NCBI RefSeq assembly: GCF_017569225.1
Contig: NZ_CP071868.1
Location: 3,038,001-3,102,000 of the forward strand
DNA length: 64,000 nucleotides
Direction of reading: 5' to 3'
Origin: Pengzhenrongella sicca
GTDB taxonomy: Bacteria; Actinomycetota; Actinomycetes; Actinomycetales; Cellulomonadaceae
The notes under the pieces are model-generated. The model was not told the origin of the DNA and ran no database searches. It was given only the letters and a program-made list of their open reading frames with translations. Both the position numbers and the translations under genes were made by a program. Positions 29,439-37,750 of the stretch are shown piece after piece; position 1 is the first letter of the stretch; each line of letters starts with the position of its first letter.

Positions 29439-31307
29439 CTACTTCTTCTTGTCCTTGGGGTCCGCCGCGTCGGAGGAGAGCGCGGCGATGAAGGCCTCCT
29501 GCGGGACCTCGACCCGGCCGATGACCTTCATGCGCTTCTTGCCCTCCTTCTGCTTCTCGAGCAGCTTGCGCTTGCGGGTGATGTCTCCCCCGTAGCACTT
29601 GGCGAGCACGTCCTTGCGAATGGCGCTGATCGTCTCGCGCGCGATGACCCGGGCGCCGACGGCGGCCTGGATCGGCACGTCGAACTGCTGGCGCGGGATG
29701 AGCTTGCGCAGCTTGCCGACCATCATCACGCCATACGCGTAGGCCTTGTCCTTGTGCACGATCGCGCTGAACGCGTCGACGGCCTCGCCCTGGAGCAGGA
29801 TGTCGACCTTGACCAGGTCGGCCGCCGCCTCGCCCGTGGGCTCGTAGTCGAGGGACCCGTACCCGCGCGTCTTGGACTTGAGCTGGTCGAAGAAGTCGAA
29901 CACGATCTCCGCGAGCGGGAGCGTGTACCGCATCTCGACCCGCTCCTCCGAGAGGTAGTCCATGCCGAGCAGGTCGCCGCGGCGGCCCTGGCACAGCTCC
30001 ATCACGGCACCGATGAACTCGGCGGGGCACAGGATCGTGGCGCGCACGATCGGCTCGCGGATCTCGCCGACCTTCCCGGCCGGGAACTCGCTCGGGTTGG
30101 TGACCGTGACGACGGACTTGTCCTCGAGCGAGACCTGGTAGACGACGTTCGGCGCGGTCGAGATGAGGTCGAGGTCGAACTCGCGCTCGAGCCGCTCGCG
30201 CACGATCTCGAGGTGCAGCAGCCCGAGGAAGCCGACCCGGAACCCGAACCCGAGCGCGACGGACGTCTCGGGCTCGTACACGAGCGCGGCGTCGTTGAGC
30301 TTGAGCTTGTCCAGCGCGTCGCGCAGGATCGGGTAGTCGGAGCCGTCGATCGGGTACAGCCCCGAGAAGACCATGGGCCGGGGATCGCGGTAGGCGCCGA
30401 GGGACTCCGCCGCGGGCTTGTTCGCGTTCGTCACCGTGTCGCCGACGCGGGACTGGCGGACGTCCTTGACCCCGGTGATCAGGTAGCCGACCTCGCCGAC
30501 CCCGAGGCCCTTGGTCACGACGGGCTCAGGGGAGATGACGCCGATCTCGAGCAGCTCGTGCGTGGCCCGGGTGGACATCATGACGATCTTCTCGCGCGGG
30601 GACAGGTCGCCGTCGACGACCCGGACGTACGTCACGACGCCCCGGTAGGTGTCGTAGACCGAGTCGAAGATGATCGCGCGCGCGGCCGCGGCCGGGTCGC
30701 CGGTGGGGGCGGGGATCGTCGCGACGATCTTGTCGAGCAGCTCGAGCACGCCGTCGCCGGTCTTGCCCGACACGCGCAGGCAGTCGTCCGGCTCGCCGCC
30801 GATGAGCTTCGCGAGCTCCTCCGCGTACTTCTCCGGCTGGGCCGCGGGCAGGTCGATCTTGTTCAGCACCGGGATGATCTGCAGGTCGTTCTCGAGCGCG
30901 AGGTAGAGGTTCGCGAGCGTCTGCGCCTCGATGCCCTGCGCCGCGTCGACCAGCAGCACGGCGCCCTCGCAGGCGGCGAGCGAGCGGGAGACCTCGTATG
31001 TGAAGTCGACGTGCCCGGGGGTGTCGATCATGTTCAGCGCGTACGGCACCCCGTTCGACTCCCACGGCATGCGCACCGCCTGGGACTTGATCGTGATGCC
31101 GCGCTCGCGCTCGATGTCCATCCGGTCGAGGTACTGCGCCCGCGCGGCCCGCGCGTCGACGACGCCGGTGAGCTGCAGCATGCGGTCAGCGAGGGTCGAC
31201 TTGCCGTGGTCGATGTGCGCGATGATGCAGAAGTTGCGCAGCAGCTCGGCCGGGGTGGCGCCGGGCTGGATGCGCTGGCTCAGCGCCAGGCTGGGGATCG
31301 GGGACAA
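29439..31307 (-). CDS. lepA: Elongation factor 4 (back-translocase)
   Basis: Ribosome-bound GTPase that acts on stalled or mistranslocated ribosomes. 622 residues. G1 [10 protein letters not shown]3 DTPGHVDF, G4 NKID; the C-terminal domain includes [15 protein letters not shown] chose a TTG start at 31307 because GGAG stands nine bases upstream; the frame opens at another TTG at 31322, five codons earlier, without a good Shine-Dalgarno. Either gives [17 protein letters not shown] at the N-terminus. Terminal K-rich tail DKKK. Confidence 0.92.
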   Translation of the reverse strand: MSPIPSLALSQRIQPGATPAELLRNFCIIAHIDHGKSTLADRMLQLTGVVDARAARAQYLDRMDIERERGITIKSQAVRMPWESNGVPYALNMIDTPGHVDFTYEVSRSLAACEGAVLLVDAAQGIEAQTLANLYLALENDLQIIPVLNKIDLPAAQPEKYAEELAKLIGGEPDDCLRVSGKTGDGVLELLDKIVATIPAPTGDPAAAARAIIFDSVYDTYRGVVTYVRVVDGDLSPREKIVMMSTRATHELLEIGVISPEPVVTKGLGVGEVGYLITGVKDVRQSRVGDTVTNANKPAAESLGAYRDPRPMVFSGLYPIDGSDYPILRDALDKLKLNDAALVYEPETSVALGFGFRVGFLGLLHLEIVRERLEREFDLDLISTAPNVVYQVSLEDKSVVTVTNPSEFPAGKVGEIREPIVRATILCPAEFIGAVMELCQGRRGDLLGMDYLSEERVEMRYTLPLAEIVFDFFDQLKSKTRGYGSLDYEPTGEAAADLVKVDILLQGEAVDAFSAIVHKDKAYAYGVMMVGKLRKLIPRQQFDVPIQAAVGARVIARETISAIRKDVLAKCYGGDITRKRKLLEKQKEGKKRMKVIGRVEVPQEAFIAALSSDAADPKDKKK

Positions 31308-31389
31308 CGGGTGGTACTCCAAAGGGCTGGGGGTTCGTCCCGCGCGTTCGCAGGCGGCCGTCGGGCGGAGGCCTCCATGGTCCCACGCC

Positions 31390-32229
31390 TCAGGCCTCGC
31401 GAGTGATCTGCACCTTCACGTCGAGCTGTTCGGCCGCGGTGCCCGCGTAGATGCCGCGCAACGGGGCGACGTCGTTGTACTCCCGGCCGCGGGCGAGCAC
31501 GACGTGGCGATCCCCCGCGTACACCCGGTTCGTCGGGTCGAACCCGGTCCACCGGCCCGCCCACCACTCGATCCACGCGTGCGACTCCCCCACCACGGTC
31601 TGGCCGAGCTCCCCGCCCGTGCGCGGGTACAGGTAGCCCGAGACGTACCGGGCCGGGATGCCGACCGCGCGCAGCGCGCCGAGCGTCAGGTGCGCCATGT
31701 CCTGGCACACGCCGGTGCGCGACTCCCACGCCTCGCTGGCCGGGGTGTGCACCGTGGTCACGCCCGGCACGTACTCGAGCTCGGCCCGCACGACCCGGCA
31801 GATCGCCTCCGCGGCCGCCGCGGGGTCGGCGCCGGGCAAGCACCCCGACGCGAGGTCGACGACGGCGGCCGGCACGGTCGTCGTCGTCGTCGCCCCGAGC
31901 AGCTCGCCGTACAGGTCCCGGGTCCGCTGCCCGTGCACGACGTCCCAGCCCGCGCCGGGCGCGCCCGACGCCGCCGGGTCGAGCTCGACCGTGGACCGGG
32001 CCGTGATGACCAGCCGCTCGTGCGGGTGGGTGATCTCGAACGCGGACACCGCGGTGCCCCAGTAGTCGACGAAGTCGTGCCGCCAGGACAGCGGGGTCAC
32101 GTCGAGGCTCGAGGCGAGGACGCGTTGGCCCGGCTCGGACACCGGGATCATCCGCGCCTCGTTGTACGACGCCGTCACGGGCCCGGCGTAGCGGAACGCG
32201 GTCGTGTGCGTGACGCGCAGCCGGCTCAT
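31390..32229 (-). CDS. Transglutaminase-like cysteine peptidase family protein
   Basis: 279 residues. N-terminal beta-sandwich (bacterial transglutaminase-like N) starting [25 protein letters not shown]. Catalytic triad: Cys in GVCQDMAHL, His in [10 protein letters not shown], Asp in [11 protein letters not shown]. Third gene of a set with alpha-E and CP ATP-grasp genes, which occur together widely and probably make and trim an isopeptide- or amide-linked product. Starts at ATG 32229. Confidence 0.88.
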   Translation of the reverse strand: MSRLRVTHTTAFRYAGPVTASYNEARMIPVSEPGQRVLASSLDVTPLSWRHDFVDYWGTAVSAFEITHPHERLVITARSTVELDPAASGAPGAGWDVVHGQRTRDLYGELLGATTTTTVPAAVVDLASGCLPGADPAAAAEAICRVVRAELEYVPGVTTVHTPASEAWESRTGVCQDMAHLTLGALRAVGIPARYVSGYLYPRTGGELGQTVVGESHAWIEWWAGRWTGFDPTNRVYAGDRHVVLARGREYNDVAPLRGIYAGTAAEQLDVKVQITREA

Positions 32230-32260
32230 GCGATCTCCCCTGGAACGTCGGCTCGCGCCA

Positions 32261-33190
32261 TCACAACGCCTCGCCGACCCACACGGTCGGCGCCCCGGAG
32301 GGGAAGTACCGCGACCTGATGGCGTCGCTCGCCGCCGAGCAGGACCGCTGCACCGTCTCCATCTTGGTGGGCAGCCGGGTCAGGATGCTCTCGAGCGAGG
32401 CGTACTCCAGGCTCGTGCGCGCGTGCCCGAGGTGCAGCCGCGCGTCGTTGATCGTCGCGCCCTCGGCCGGCAGCTCCAGCGCGTCGAGGCACCGCTCGGC
32501 CTGGCCGAGCGCGTGCACGATCGAGCGAGGGAACGGCTGGTCGATGAGCAGGAAGCCCGCCGCGCTCGCGTCGGAGACCCGGCCCCGGTAGCGGCGCAGG
32601 TACGACTCGTACGCCCCGCACGAGCGCAGCAGCGTCGCCCAGTCGGGCCCGCCCGCTCCCGCGAGCGCGCGCGTGGTGAGCAGGCGCGCCGTCATGTCGG
32701 CGCGCTCGATGGACCGGCCGAGCACGAGGTAGTGCCAGATGTCGTCGCGCGCGGTCGCCGAGTCCACGATGCCCGCCACGATCGCGGCGCGCTCGCGCAC
32801 CCAGTGGAAGAAGTCATGCGGCTGCGCGGTGTGCAGGTGCTCGGGCAGCTGGTTGTAGGTGCCGTTGACGGCCTCCCATAGTTCGGTCGAGATGATCTCG
32901 CGCGCGCGGCGCGCGTTCTCGCGCGTCGCGACGATCGAGCCCGCGATGCCGGTCGGCGAGTCCCGGTCGTAGGCGAGCACCTCGAGCACGTGCGCCCGGC
33001 CCACCGCGACGTCGTCGGCCGGGACCGGGCAGTCCATCACCGACAGCAGGGAGCGGCAGGCGAGGTTCTCCTCCGCCCAGGGGTCCTCGAGCAGGCTCTG
33101 CACGTGCACGTCGAGCAGCCGTGCGGTGTCGTCGGCCCGCTCGACGTACCGGCCGATCCAGAACAGGGACTCGGCGATGCGGCTCAGCAC
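32261..33190 (-). CDS. Alpha-E domain protein
   Basis: 309-residue all-helical protein. The opening VLSRIAESLFWIGRYVERADDTARLLDVH is the family signature. It overlaps the CP ATP-grasp gene by seven bases and is followed by the transglutaminase-like gene. Its biochemical role is unknown; it always travels with a CP ATP-grasp enzyme. GTG start. Confidence 0.9.
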   Translation of the reverse strand: MLSRIAESLFWIGRYVERADDTARLLDVHVQSLLEDPWAEENLACRSLLSVMDCPVPADDVAVGRAHVLEVLAYDRDSPTGIAGSIVATRENARRAREIISTELWEAVNGTYNQLPEHLHTAQPHDFFHWVRERAAIVAGIVDSATARDDIWHYLVLGRSIERADMTARLLTTRALAGAGGPDWATLLRSCGAYESYLRRYRGRVSDASAAGFLLIDQPFPRSIVHALGQAERCLDALELPAEGATINDARLHLGHARTSLEYASLESILTRLPTKMETVQRSCSAASDAIRSRYFPSGAPTVWVGEAL

Positions 33191-34755
33191 GCGGGCGCCT
33201 GCGCCGTCTGCTGCTGCTGCATCGCCTGCGGGCGGACGTCGTCCGGGTTCGCGTCGACGGGCACGGCGGCCTGCTTCGCGACCGACGACGGGCTGTCCTC
33301 CGGCCGGCGGGCCCGGATCGGCAGGTGCCGGCCGATCACCCAGGTGTCCTTCGAGCCACCTCCCTGGGAGCTGTTGACCACGAGCTCGCCCTCGGGCAGC
33401 GCGACCCGGGTCAGGCCGCCGGGCAGGACCCAGATCCGCTTGCCGTCGTTCACGGCGAACGGGCGCAGGTCCACGTGCCGCGGGCGGAGCTCGTCGCCGA
33501 TCAGCGTCGGGACGGTCGACAGCTGCACGATCGGCTGCGCGATCCAGCCGCGCGGGTCGGCGAGCAGGCGCGTGCGCAGGGCGTCGAGCTCGCCGCGCGT
33601 GGCGCTCGAGCCGACGACGAGGCCCTTGCCGCCCGAGCCGTCGACGGGCTTGACGACGAGCTCGTCGAGCCGGTCAAGCACCTCCTCGAGCGCGCCGGGG
33701 TCCTCGAGGCGCCAGGTGTCGACGTTGGCGATCACCGGCTCCTCGCCCAGGTAGTAGCGGATCAGGTCGGGCACGTAGGTGTAGACGAGCTTGTCGTCCG
33801 CGACCCCGTTGCCCACGGCGTTCGCGATCGTGACCGTGCCCGTGCGGGCGCAGGTGAGCAGGCCCGGGCTGCCCAGCGCCGAGTCGGACCGGAACGCCAC
33901 CGGGTCGAGGTACTCGTCGTCGACGCGGCGGTAGATGACGTCCACGCGGCGCCGGCCGTTCGTGGTGCGCATCCAGACCCGGCCGGCCGAGCAGAACAGG
34001 TCCCGTCCCTCGACCAGCTCGACCCCCATGGTCCGGGCGAGCAGGGAGTGCTCGAAGTACGCGCTGTTGTAGACGCCGGGCGTGAGCACCACGACGGTCG
34101 GGTCACTCGCGCCGTCGGGGGCCGCCGCGATGAGCGCGGCGAGCAGCCGCTGCGGGTAGTCCGAGACGGTCCGGATCCGCAGCGCGGCGAACAGCTCCGG
34201 GAAGGTCTGCGCCATGGCGCGGCGGTTGGAGAGCACGTAGCTGACCCCGCTCGGCACGCGCACGTTGTCCTCGAGCACCCGGAACTTGCCCTGCTCGTCG
34301 CGGATCAGGTCGATGCCCGACACGTGCACGCGCACGCCGTTCGGCGGCTCGATGCCGGCCGCGGCCCGGTGGAAGTGGCTGGAGGAGGTGATGAGGGAGC
34401 GCGGGACCACCCCGTCGGCGACCGCGGCCTGGGGCCCGTACACGTCCGCGAGGAAGGCCTCGAGCGCGCGCACGCGCTGCGCGACCCCGGGCGAGATCAG
34501 GTCCCACTCGTCGCCGCCGATCACCCGCGGCGCGACGTCGAGCGGGAACGGCCGCTCCTCCCCCGCGAAGTCGAACGTGACGCCCTGGTTCACGTAGGAC
34601 CGCGCGAGCCGCTCGGCGCGCCCCCCGAGCTCCGTCGCCGACATCTGCACCAGCGCCTGGTGGACGTGCCGGTACGCGGCCCGGACCTGCCCGCTCCGGT
34701 CGAACATCTCGTCCCACGCAGCCGCCTGCGGGTAGCCGTCGAACAGATCCGCCAT
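33184..34755 (-). CDS. Circularly permuted type 2 ATP-grasp protein
   Basis: 523 residues. Contains GVRVHVSGIDLIRDEQGKFRVLEDN, PSGVSYVLSNRR and KPVDGSGGKGLVVG, the permuted ATP-grasp blocks. These enzymes form amide bonds; the product of this locus is unknown. ATG at 34755. The final residues are Gln-rich (AMQQQQTAQ). Divergent from the PemK-like gene. Confidence 0.9.
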   Translation of the reverse strand: MADLFDGYPQAAAWDEMFDRSGQVRAAYRHVHQALVQMSATELGGRAERLARSYVNQGVTFDFAGEERPFPLDVAPRVIGGDEWDLISPGVAQRVRALEAFLADVYGPQAAVADGVVPRSLITSSSHFHRAAAGIEPPNGVRVHVSGIDLIRDEQGKFRVLEDNVRVPSGVSYVLSNRRAMAQTFPELFAALRIRTVSDYPQRLLAALIAAAPDGASDPTVVVLTPGVYNSAYFEHSLLARTMGVELVEGRDLFCSAGRVWMRTTNGRRRVDVIYRRVDDEYLDPVAFRSDSALGSPGLLTCARTGTVTIANAVGNGVADDKLVYTYVPDLIRYYLGEEPVIANVDTWRLEDPGALEEVLDRLDELVVKPVDGSGGKGLVVGSSATRGELDALRTRLLADPRGWIAQPIVQLSTVPTLIGDELRPRHVDLRPFAVNDGKRIWVLPGGLTRVALPEGELVVNSSQGGGSKDTWVIGRHLPIRARRPEDSPSSVAKQAAVPVDANPDDVRPQAMQQQQTAQAPAC

Positions 34756-34832
34756 GTGTGCAAGTTAGTGCGCCCGTGTTTCCGGCGTAAGTCGTGCTGA
34801 GCCGGGCCGGGCCGGGCCGCGGGCCCCGGCAC

Positions 34833-34838
34833 TAGGGT
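34833..34838 (+). promoter_or_regulatory. Leaderless -10 element of the PemK-like gene
   Basis: TAGGGT followed by six bases and the ATG at 34845, matching TANNNT-N6-RTG. No Shine-Dalgarno and no clear -35. Confidence 0.5.
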
Positions 34839-34844
34839 CCTCGG

Positions 34845-35318
34845 ATGACGAGCACACGACTGGTCGACCGGCTCCGCGCCCGCGTCCGCGCCCTCACCGG
34901 GCGCGGCGCGCGGGCCGTGAAGCCCGCCCGGCACCCGGGCGACTTCCACGGCGTCGTGCACCCGCTCTACTCGCCCGAGCTCGACGGGTCGGCGGACCCG
35001 GGCGAGATCGTCTGGACCTGGGTGCCGTACGAGGAAGACCCGAGCCGCGGCAAGGACCGGCCGGTCCTGGTCGTCGGGCGGGACGGGCGCTGGCTCCTCG
35101 GGCTCCTGCTCACGAGCAAGGACCACACCCTCGATGCCGCCGACGAGGCCCGGCACGGCCGCCGGTGGCTGGACATCGGTGCAGGTGCCTGGGACGCGCG
35201 CCGCAGGCCGAGCCAGGTCAGGCTCGACCGCGTGCTGCGGCTGGACGCCGACGCCGTCCGGCGCGAGGGCGCGATCATCGACCGGGCGGTGTTCGAGCGC
35301 ATCGCTGCCGCACTCTGA
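34845..35318 (+). CDS. PemK/MazF-like toxin without adjacent antitoxin
   Basis: 157 residues. The core GEIVWTWVPYEEDPSRGKDRPVLVVGR matches the MazF fold start (GDIV-WVD---GSEQ-GRPALV), followed by LLLTSKDH. MazF proteins are sequence-specific endoribonucleases. An N-terminal 28-residue basic segment (RLRARVRALTGRG) is not typical. No small antitoxin ORF lies on either side: the upstream gap is 89 bp and rpsT is downstream. It may be a solitary regulator or an orphan toxin. Confidence 0.75.
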   Translation: MTSTRLVDRLRARVRALTGRGARAVKPARHPGDFHGVVHPLYSPELDGSADPGEIVWTWVPYEEDPSRGKDRPVLVVGRDGRWLLGLLLTSKDHTLDAADEARHGRRWLDIGAGAWDARRRPSQVRLDRVLRLDADAVRREGAIIDRAVFERIAAAL

Positions 35319-35343
35319 ACCGCGCCCGGTGCGGTAATATACT
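35315..35343 (+). promoter_or_regulatory. Putative rpsT promoter
   Basis: -35-like CTGAAC (35315-35320), 17 bp, -10 TATACT (35338-35343). The transcript would have a leader of about 130 bases; it can fold CCAGCTCC (35379-35386) with GGAGCTGG (35417-35424) and contains a TTTTT run at 35451-35455, suggesting structured leader control of S20. Confidence 0.55.
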
Positions 35344-35481
35344 TTCTCGCGTGTCCGCCCAGGTCGGCGGGCACAGTTCCAGCTCCTCTCCGCGGGTGTC
35401 CCCACGCCCCAGTCCCGGAGCTGGGCAGCCCTCTACGACCTGTCAGATCCTTTTTCTGCGAGCGCACAAGAGAGTTCACAC

Positions 35482-35742
35482 GTGGCAAACATCAAGTCCC
35501 AGATCAAGCGCATTGGTACCAACGAGAAGGCGCGCCTGCGTAACAAGGCCGTCAAGTCGGAGCTGCGCACGCACGTGCGCCGCGTCCGGGAGGCCGTCGC
35601 CGGTGGCGACAAGGCCTCGGCGACGGTTGCCCTCACGGCGGCCTCGACCAAGCTTGACAAGGCCGTCTCCAAGGGCGTCATCCACGCCAACCAGGCTGCC
35701 AACAAGAAGTCGGCGCTCGCGAAGGTCGTCAACGCCCTCTGA
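35482..35742 (+). CDS. rpsT: 30S ribosomal protein S20
   Basis: 86 residues. Starts [22 protein letters not shown], the invariant S20 opening, and has the rest of the basic three-helix bundle. GTG start with AGAGAG about ten bases upstream. Convergent with the XRE-TPR gene; a strong hairpin follows. Confidence 0.97.
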   Translation: MANIKSQIKRIGTNEKARLRNKAVKSELRTHVRRVREAVAGGDKASATVALTAASTKLDKAVSKGVIHANQAANKKSALAKVVNAL

Positions 35743-35780
35743 GGCGTTGACGACCAGCAGCTGCCCGACCTGACCGACAT

Positions 35781-35815
35781 CGAAGGGCGCCACCCCCGCG
35801 GGGTGGCGCCCTTCG
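35781..35815. terminator. Bidirectional terminator hairpin after rpsT
   Basis: A 16 bp perfect stem (35781-35796 with 35800-35815) closed by a three-base loop, in the gap between convergent genes rpsT and the XRE regulator. No clear T-run on either side. Confidence 0.85.
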
Positions 35816-35842
35816 GTGCGTCTGGGGCCGAGCGGCGGGCCG

Positions 35843-37174
35843 TCAGGCGCCGGGCGAGCTGGCCCGGGCCGCGAGGATCGACGCCGGGACCATCGGCCGC
35901 AGGCCGGCCTCGCGCAGCGCGCGATCGAACGACCGTGCGGCCTCGGCGACGTCCCCCTGGGCGAGGAAGCGGTCGCCGAGCTCGCGCCAGGCCGCCGCGG
36001 ACTGCCGGCTCGCCGCCATCATGCCGAGCATGTCGGCCGACCACCGGTAGGTCTCGGCCGCCCCGACGGCATCGCCGCGCGCGAACAGCGCGTCGCCGAG
36101 CACGAGGTGCGCGCTGCACAGGTCCAGCCGGGGCTTGTCTCCGAGACGCGTGATGGCGCGGCGCGCGGCGTCCTCGGCCCGGACCGGATCGCCGAGCATC
36201 AGATGGGCGCGCGACGACTCGATCTCGCCGAACGCCACGTCCACCTCCGAGCCGATCACCGCCAGGTCCGGCGCGGCACGGCTGATCTGCTCGAGCGCCG
36301 CGATCGGTTCGGCCGGCTCGATGCGCAGCAGCAGCCAGGCGTAGTGCAGCCGCAGCCGCGCGACGTCGCGGCTCGAACCGCTCTCGCCGATGAGCGCGAG
36401 CGCCCGGGAGGTGTACCGCTGCGCGAGCGCGTAGTCGCGGCGCTCCTCGGCGACGATCGCGGCGTTCCAGTACACGCTGCCACGCCCGCGTGGGCTGCCG
36501 AGGGCGTCGGCCTGCTCGATCAGCTGCGCGGCGCGGTGCGTCGCGAAGAGGATGTCGCCGCGCTCGACGTACGCCCACAGGATCGTCGAGCCCAGGCGCA
36601 GGTGCTCGTCGATGCCCGCGAGGCCCGCGCCCTCGAGCTCGGTGACGACCTGCTCGCCGACGTCGACGCTGCGATGCAGGTCGCCCGCCTGCAGGTACGA
36701 GATCACCAGGTCGGTCGCGATCGTGGCCGCGTCGAGGTGGTGGCCGCGGGCGCGCTCGCGCGTCAGGAGCGGCTCGAGCACCCCGATCGAGGCCTCGAGG
36801 TCGCCGAGCCCCTCGTGCGCCCGGGCCAGGGTCATGAGGATGTCGGTGTGCAGCAGCGACGCGATAGCGCTGAGGTCGAGCGCGAGCATGCGGTCCCGAG
36901 CCTCCCCCGGAGCCCCGCTGTCGAGGGCGAGCTTGGCGTAGTCGATCTCGAGCCGCGCCTTCGCCTCGCTCGGCCCGCTCTCGCCCTGCCGGAGAAACTC
37001 CGTGGTGGTGTCGAGCCGCGCGGCGAGGACGCCGAGCGAGCCGTCGGTCGGCTCGCGCCGGCCGCTCTCGATCAAGGAGATGTAGCTCGGGGAGAAGTCG
37101 GACCCGGCAAGCGCCGTCTGCGAGAGGCCGGCGGCTATGCGCAGCGCCCGGATGCGGTCACCAATATCCGTCAT
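35843..37174 (-). CDS. XRE-family regulator with C-terminal TPR domain
   Basis: 443 residues. Helix-turn-helix at about 5-60 (GLSQTALAGSDFSPSYISLIESGRREP), then a long all-helical region of TPR-like repeats to the end. This is the architecture of RRNPP-type regulators (Rgg, PlcR, AimR), which bind exported-and-reimported peptides through the TPR part. The gene lies between holA and rpsT, which are normally adjacent in actinobacteria, so it is an insertion. TAGGCT sits eight bases before the ATG with no Shine-Dalgarno, so it is probably leaderless. An ORF for a small hydrophobic peptide lies upstream on the same strand. Ligand unknown. Confidence 0.85.
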   Translation of the reverse strand: MTDIGDRIRALRIAAGLSQTALAGSDFSPSYISLIESGRREPTDGSLGVLAARLDTTTEFLRQGESGPSEAKARLEIDYAKLALDSGAPGEARDRMLALDLSAIASLLHTDILMTLARAHEGLGDLEASIGVLEPLLTRERARGHHLDAATIATDLVISYLQAGDLHRSVDVGEQVVTELEGAGLAGIDEHLRLGSTILWAYVERGDILFATHRAAQLIEQADALGSPRGRGSVYWNAAIVAEERRDYALAQRYTSRALALIGESGSSRDVARLRLHYAWLLLRIEPAEPIAALEQISRAAPDLAVIGSEVDVAFGEIESSRAHLMLGDPVRAEDAARRAITRLGDKPRLDLCSAHLVLGDALFARGDAVGAAETYRWSADMLGMMAASRQSAAAWRELGDRFLAQGDVAEAARSFDRALREAGLRPMVPASILAARASSPGA

Positions 37175-37363
37175 GGGAAGTCAGCCTATCTGTGACGCGA
37201 CCGCATCGGGGGATTTCAAAGTTTCATCCTGTCCTCCGCCCGCTCGCGCTGCCCGGGTCCGCACGCCCCCTGACGTGTGATCCGGACGGCGCCGAGCGGG
37301 CGCCGGGTCGTGCGTGGTGACTCGTTCACCGGGGCCCACCGCACGTCAGGCCGCCGGCCGTGC
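37175..37363. other. Gap between the XRE-TPR gene and the small peptide ORF
   Basis: 189 bp that I read as non-coding. Contains the palindrome GGTGA-N5-TCACC (37315-37329 region) and the putative -10 of the XRE gene (37183-37188). The palindrome's half-sites resemble those upstream of the peptide ORF, so it may be an operator of the regulator. Confidence 0.4.
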
Positions 37364-37504
37364 TCAGAAGGTCCCGCGGCAGCAGCCGATCCCGCCCTGG
37401 ATGGTCAGGACCGCGTCCACTGCCCCGGACTCCGGAGCTGCTGCCCCGACTGCCCAGCCAGCGGCAAGCACCAGCGCGACGAACGAGGTAGCGATCGGGT
37501 TCAC
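37364..37504 (-). CDS. Small signal-peptide-like ORF, candidate pheromone precursor
   Basis: 46 residues. Starts at GTG 37504 with AGGAG six bases upstream, a better ribosome site than most genes here. It begins MNPIATSFVALVLAAGWAVG, a hydrophobic core like a signal peptide though with no basic n-region, followed by AAAPESGAVDAVL and ending TIQGGIGCCRGTF. Size and layout match RRNPP pheromone precursors, and the XRE-TPR gene follows on the same strand. A competing frame (GTG at 37520, 64 residues) has no recognisable features. No homology known to me; the function is inference. Confidence 0.55.
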   Translation of the reverse strand: MNPIATSFVALVLAAGWAVGAAAPESGAVDAVLTIQGGIGCCRGTF

Positions 37505-37515
37505 GGGGTTCTCCT

Positions 37516-37587
37516 GTCACGGTTAGATGACCGCTGGGTCACGGTCATCCTGACTGAAAAGATCGCTGGTCGACCCGCCGTTGTCAA
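37516..37587 (-). promoter_or_regulatory. Promoter and operator-like repeats of the small peptide ORF
   Basis: A perfect minus-strand -35 TTGACA (37587-37582) is followed by a weak -10 near 37559-37565. Downstream lie an 8 bp inverted repeat (GATGACCG 37526-37533 with CGGTCATC 37542-37549, 8 bp spacer) and a direct repeat GTCACGGT (37516-37523 and 37538-37545, 22 bp apart). The palindrome is a plausible site for the XRE regulator. The 37505-37750 gap otherwise holds the holA hairpin. Confidence 0.5.
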
Positions 37588-37667
37588 GGCGAACTCCCAG
37601 GTCACATCCCTCGCCCCGGGGCGCCACGCACGGCCGGGCCTGCTGACAGGCCGACGACTGGGCCGGA

Positions 37668-37699
37668 CGGGTGAACGAGGGCCGCGAAAAGTTCACCCG
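37668..37699. terminator. Hairpin downstream of holA
   Basis: 9 bp inverted repeat CGGGTGAAC (37668-37676) and GTTCACCCG (37691-37699) with a 14-base loop, about 50 bp after the holA stop. No T-run, so terminator activity is uncertain; it could also be a protein-binding palindrome. Confidence 0.5.
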
Positions 37700-37750
37700 A
37701 CGGCGATCGACGCGACGGGGCGGTCCCGACCGGCTCGGCGCCGGGTTCGG

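Noticed and set aside
37326-37520. 64-codon minus-strand frame overlapping the small peptide ORF
   Set aside because: Starts earlier at GTG 37520 without a better ribosome site, has no signal-like segment, and is rich in Arg/Gly as shadow frames are.
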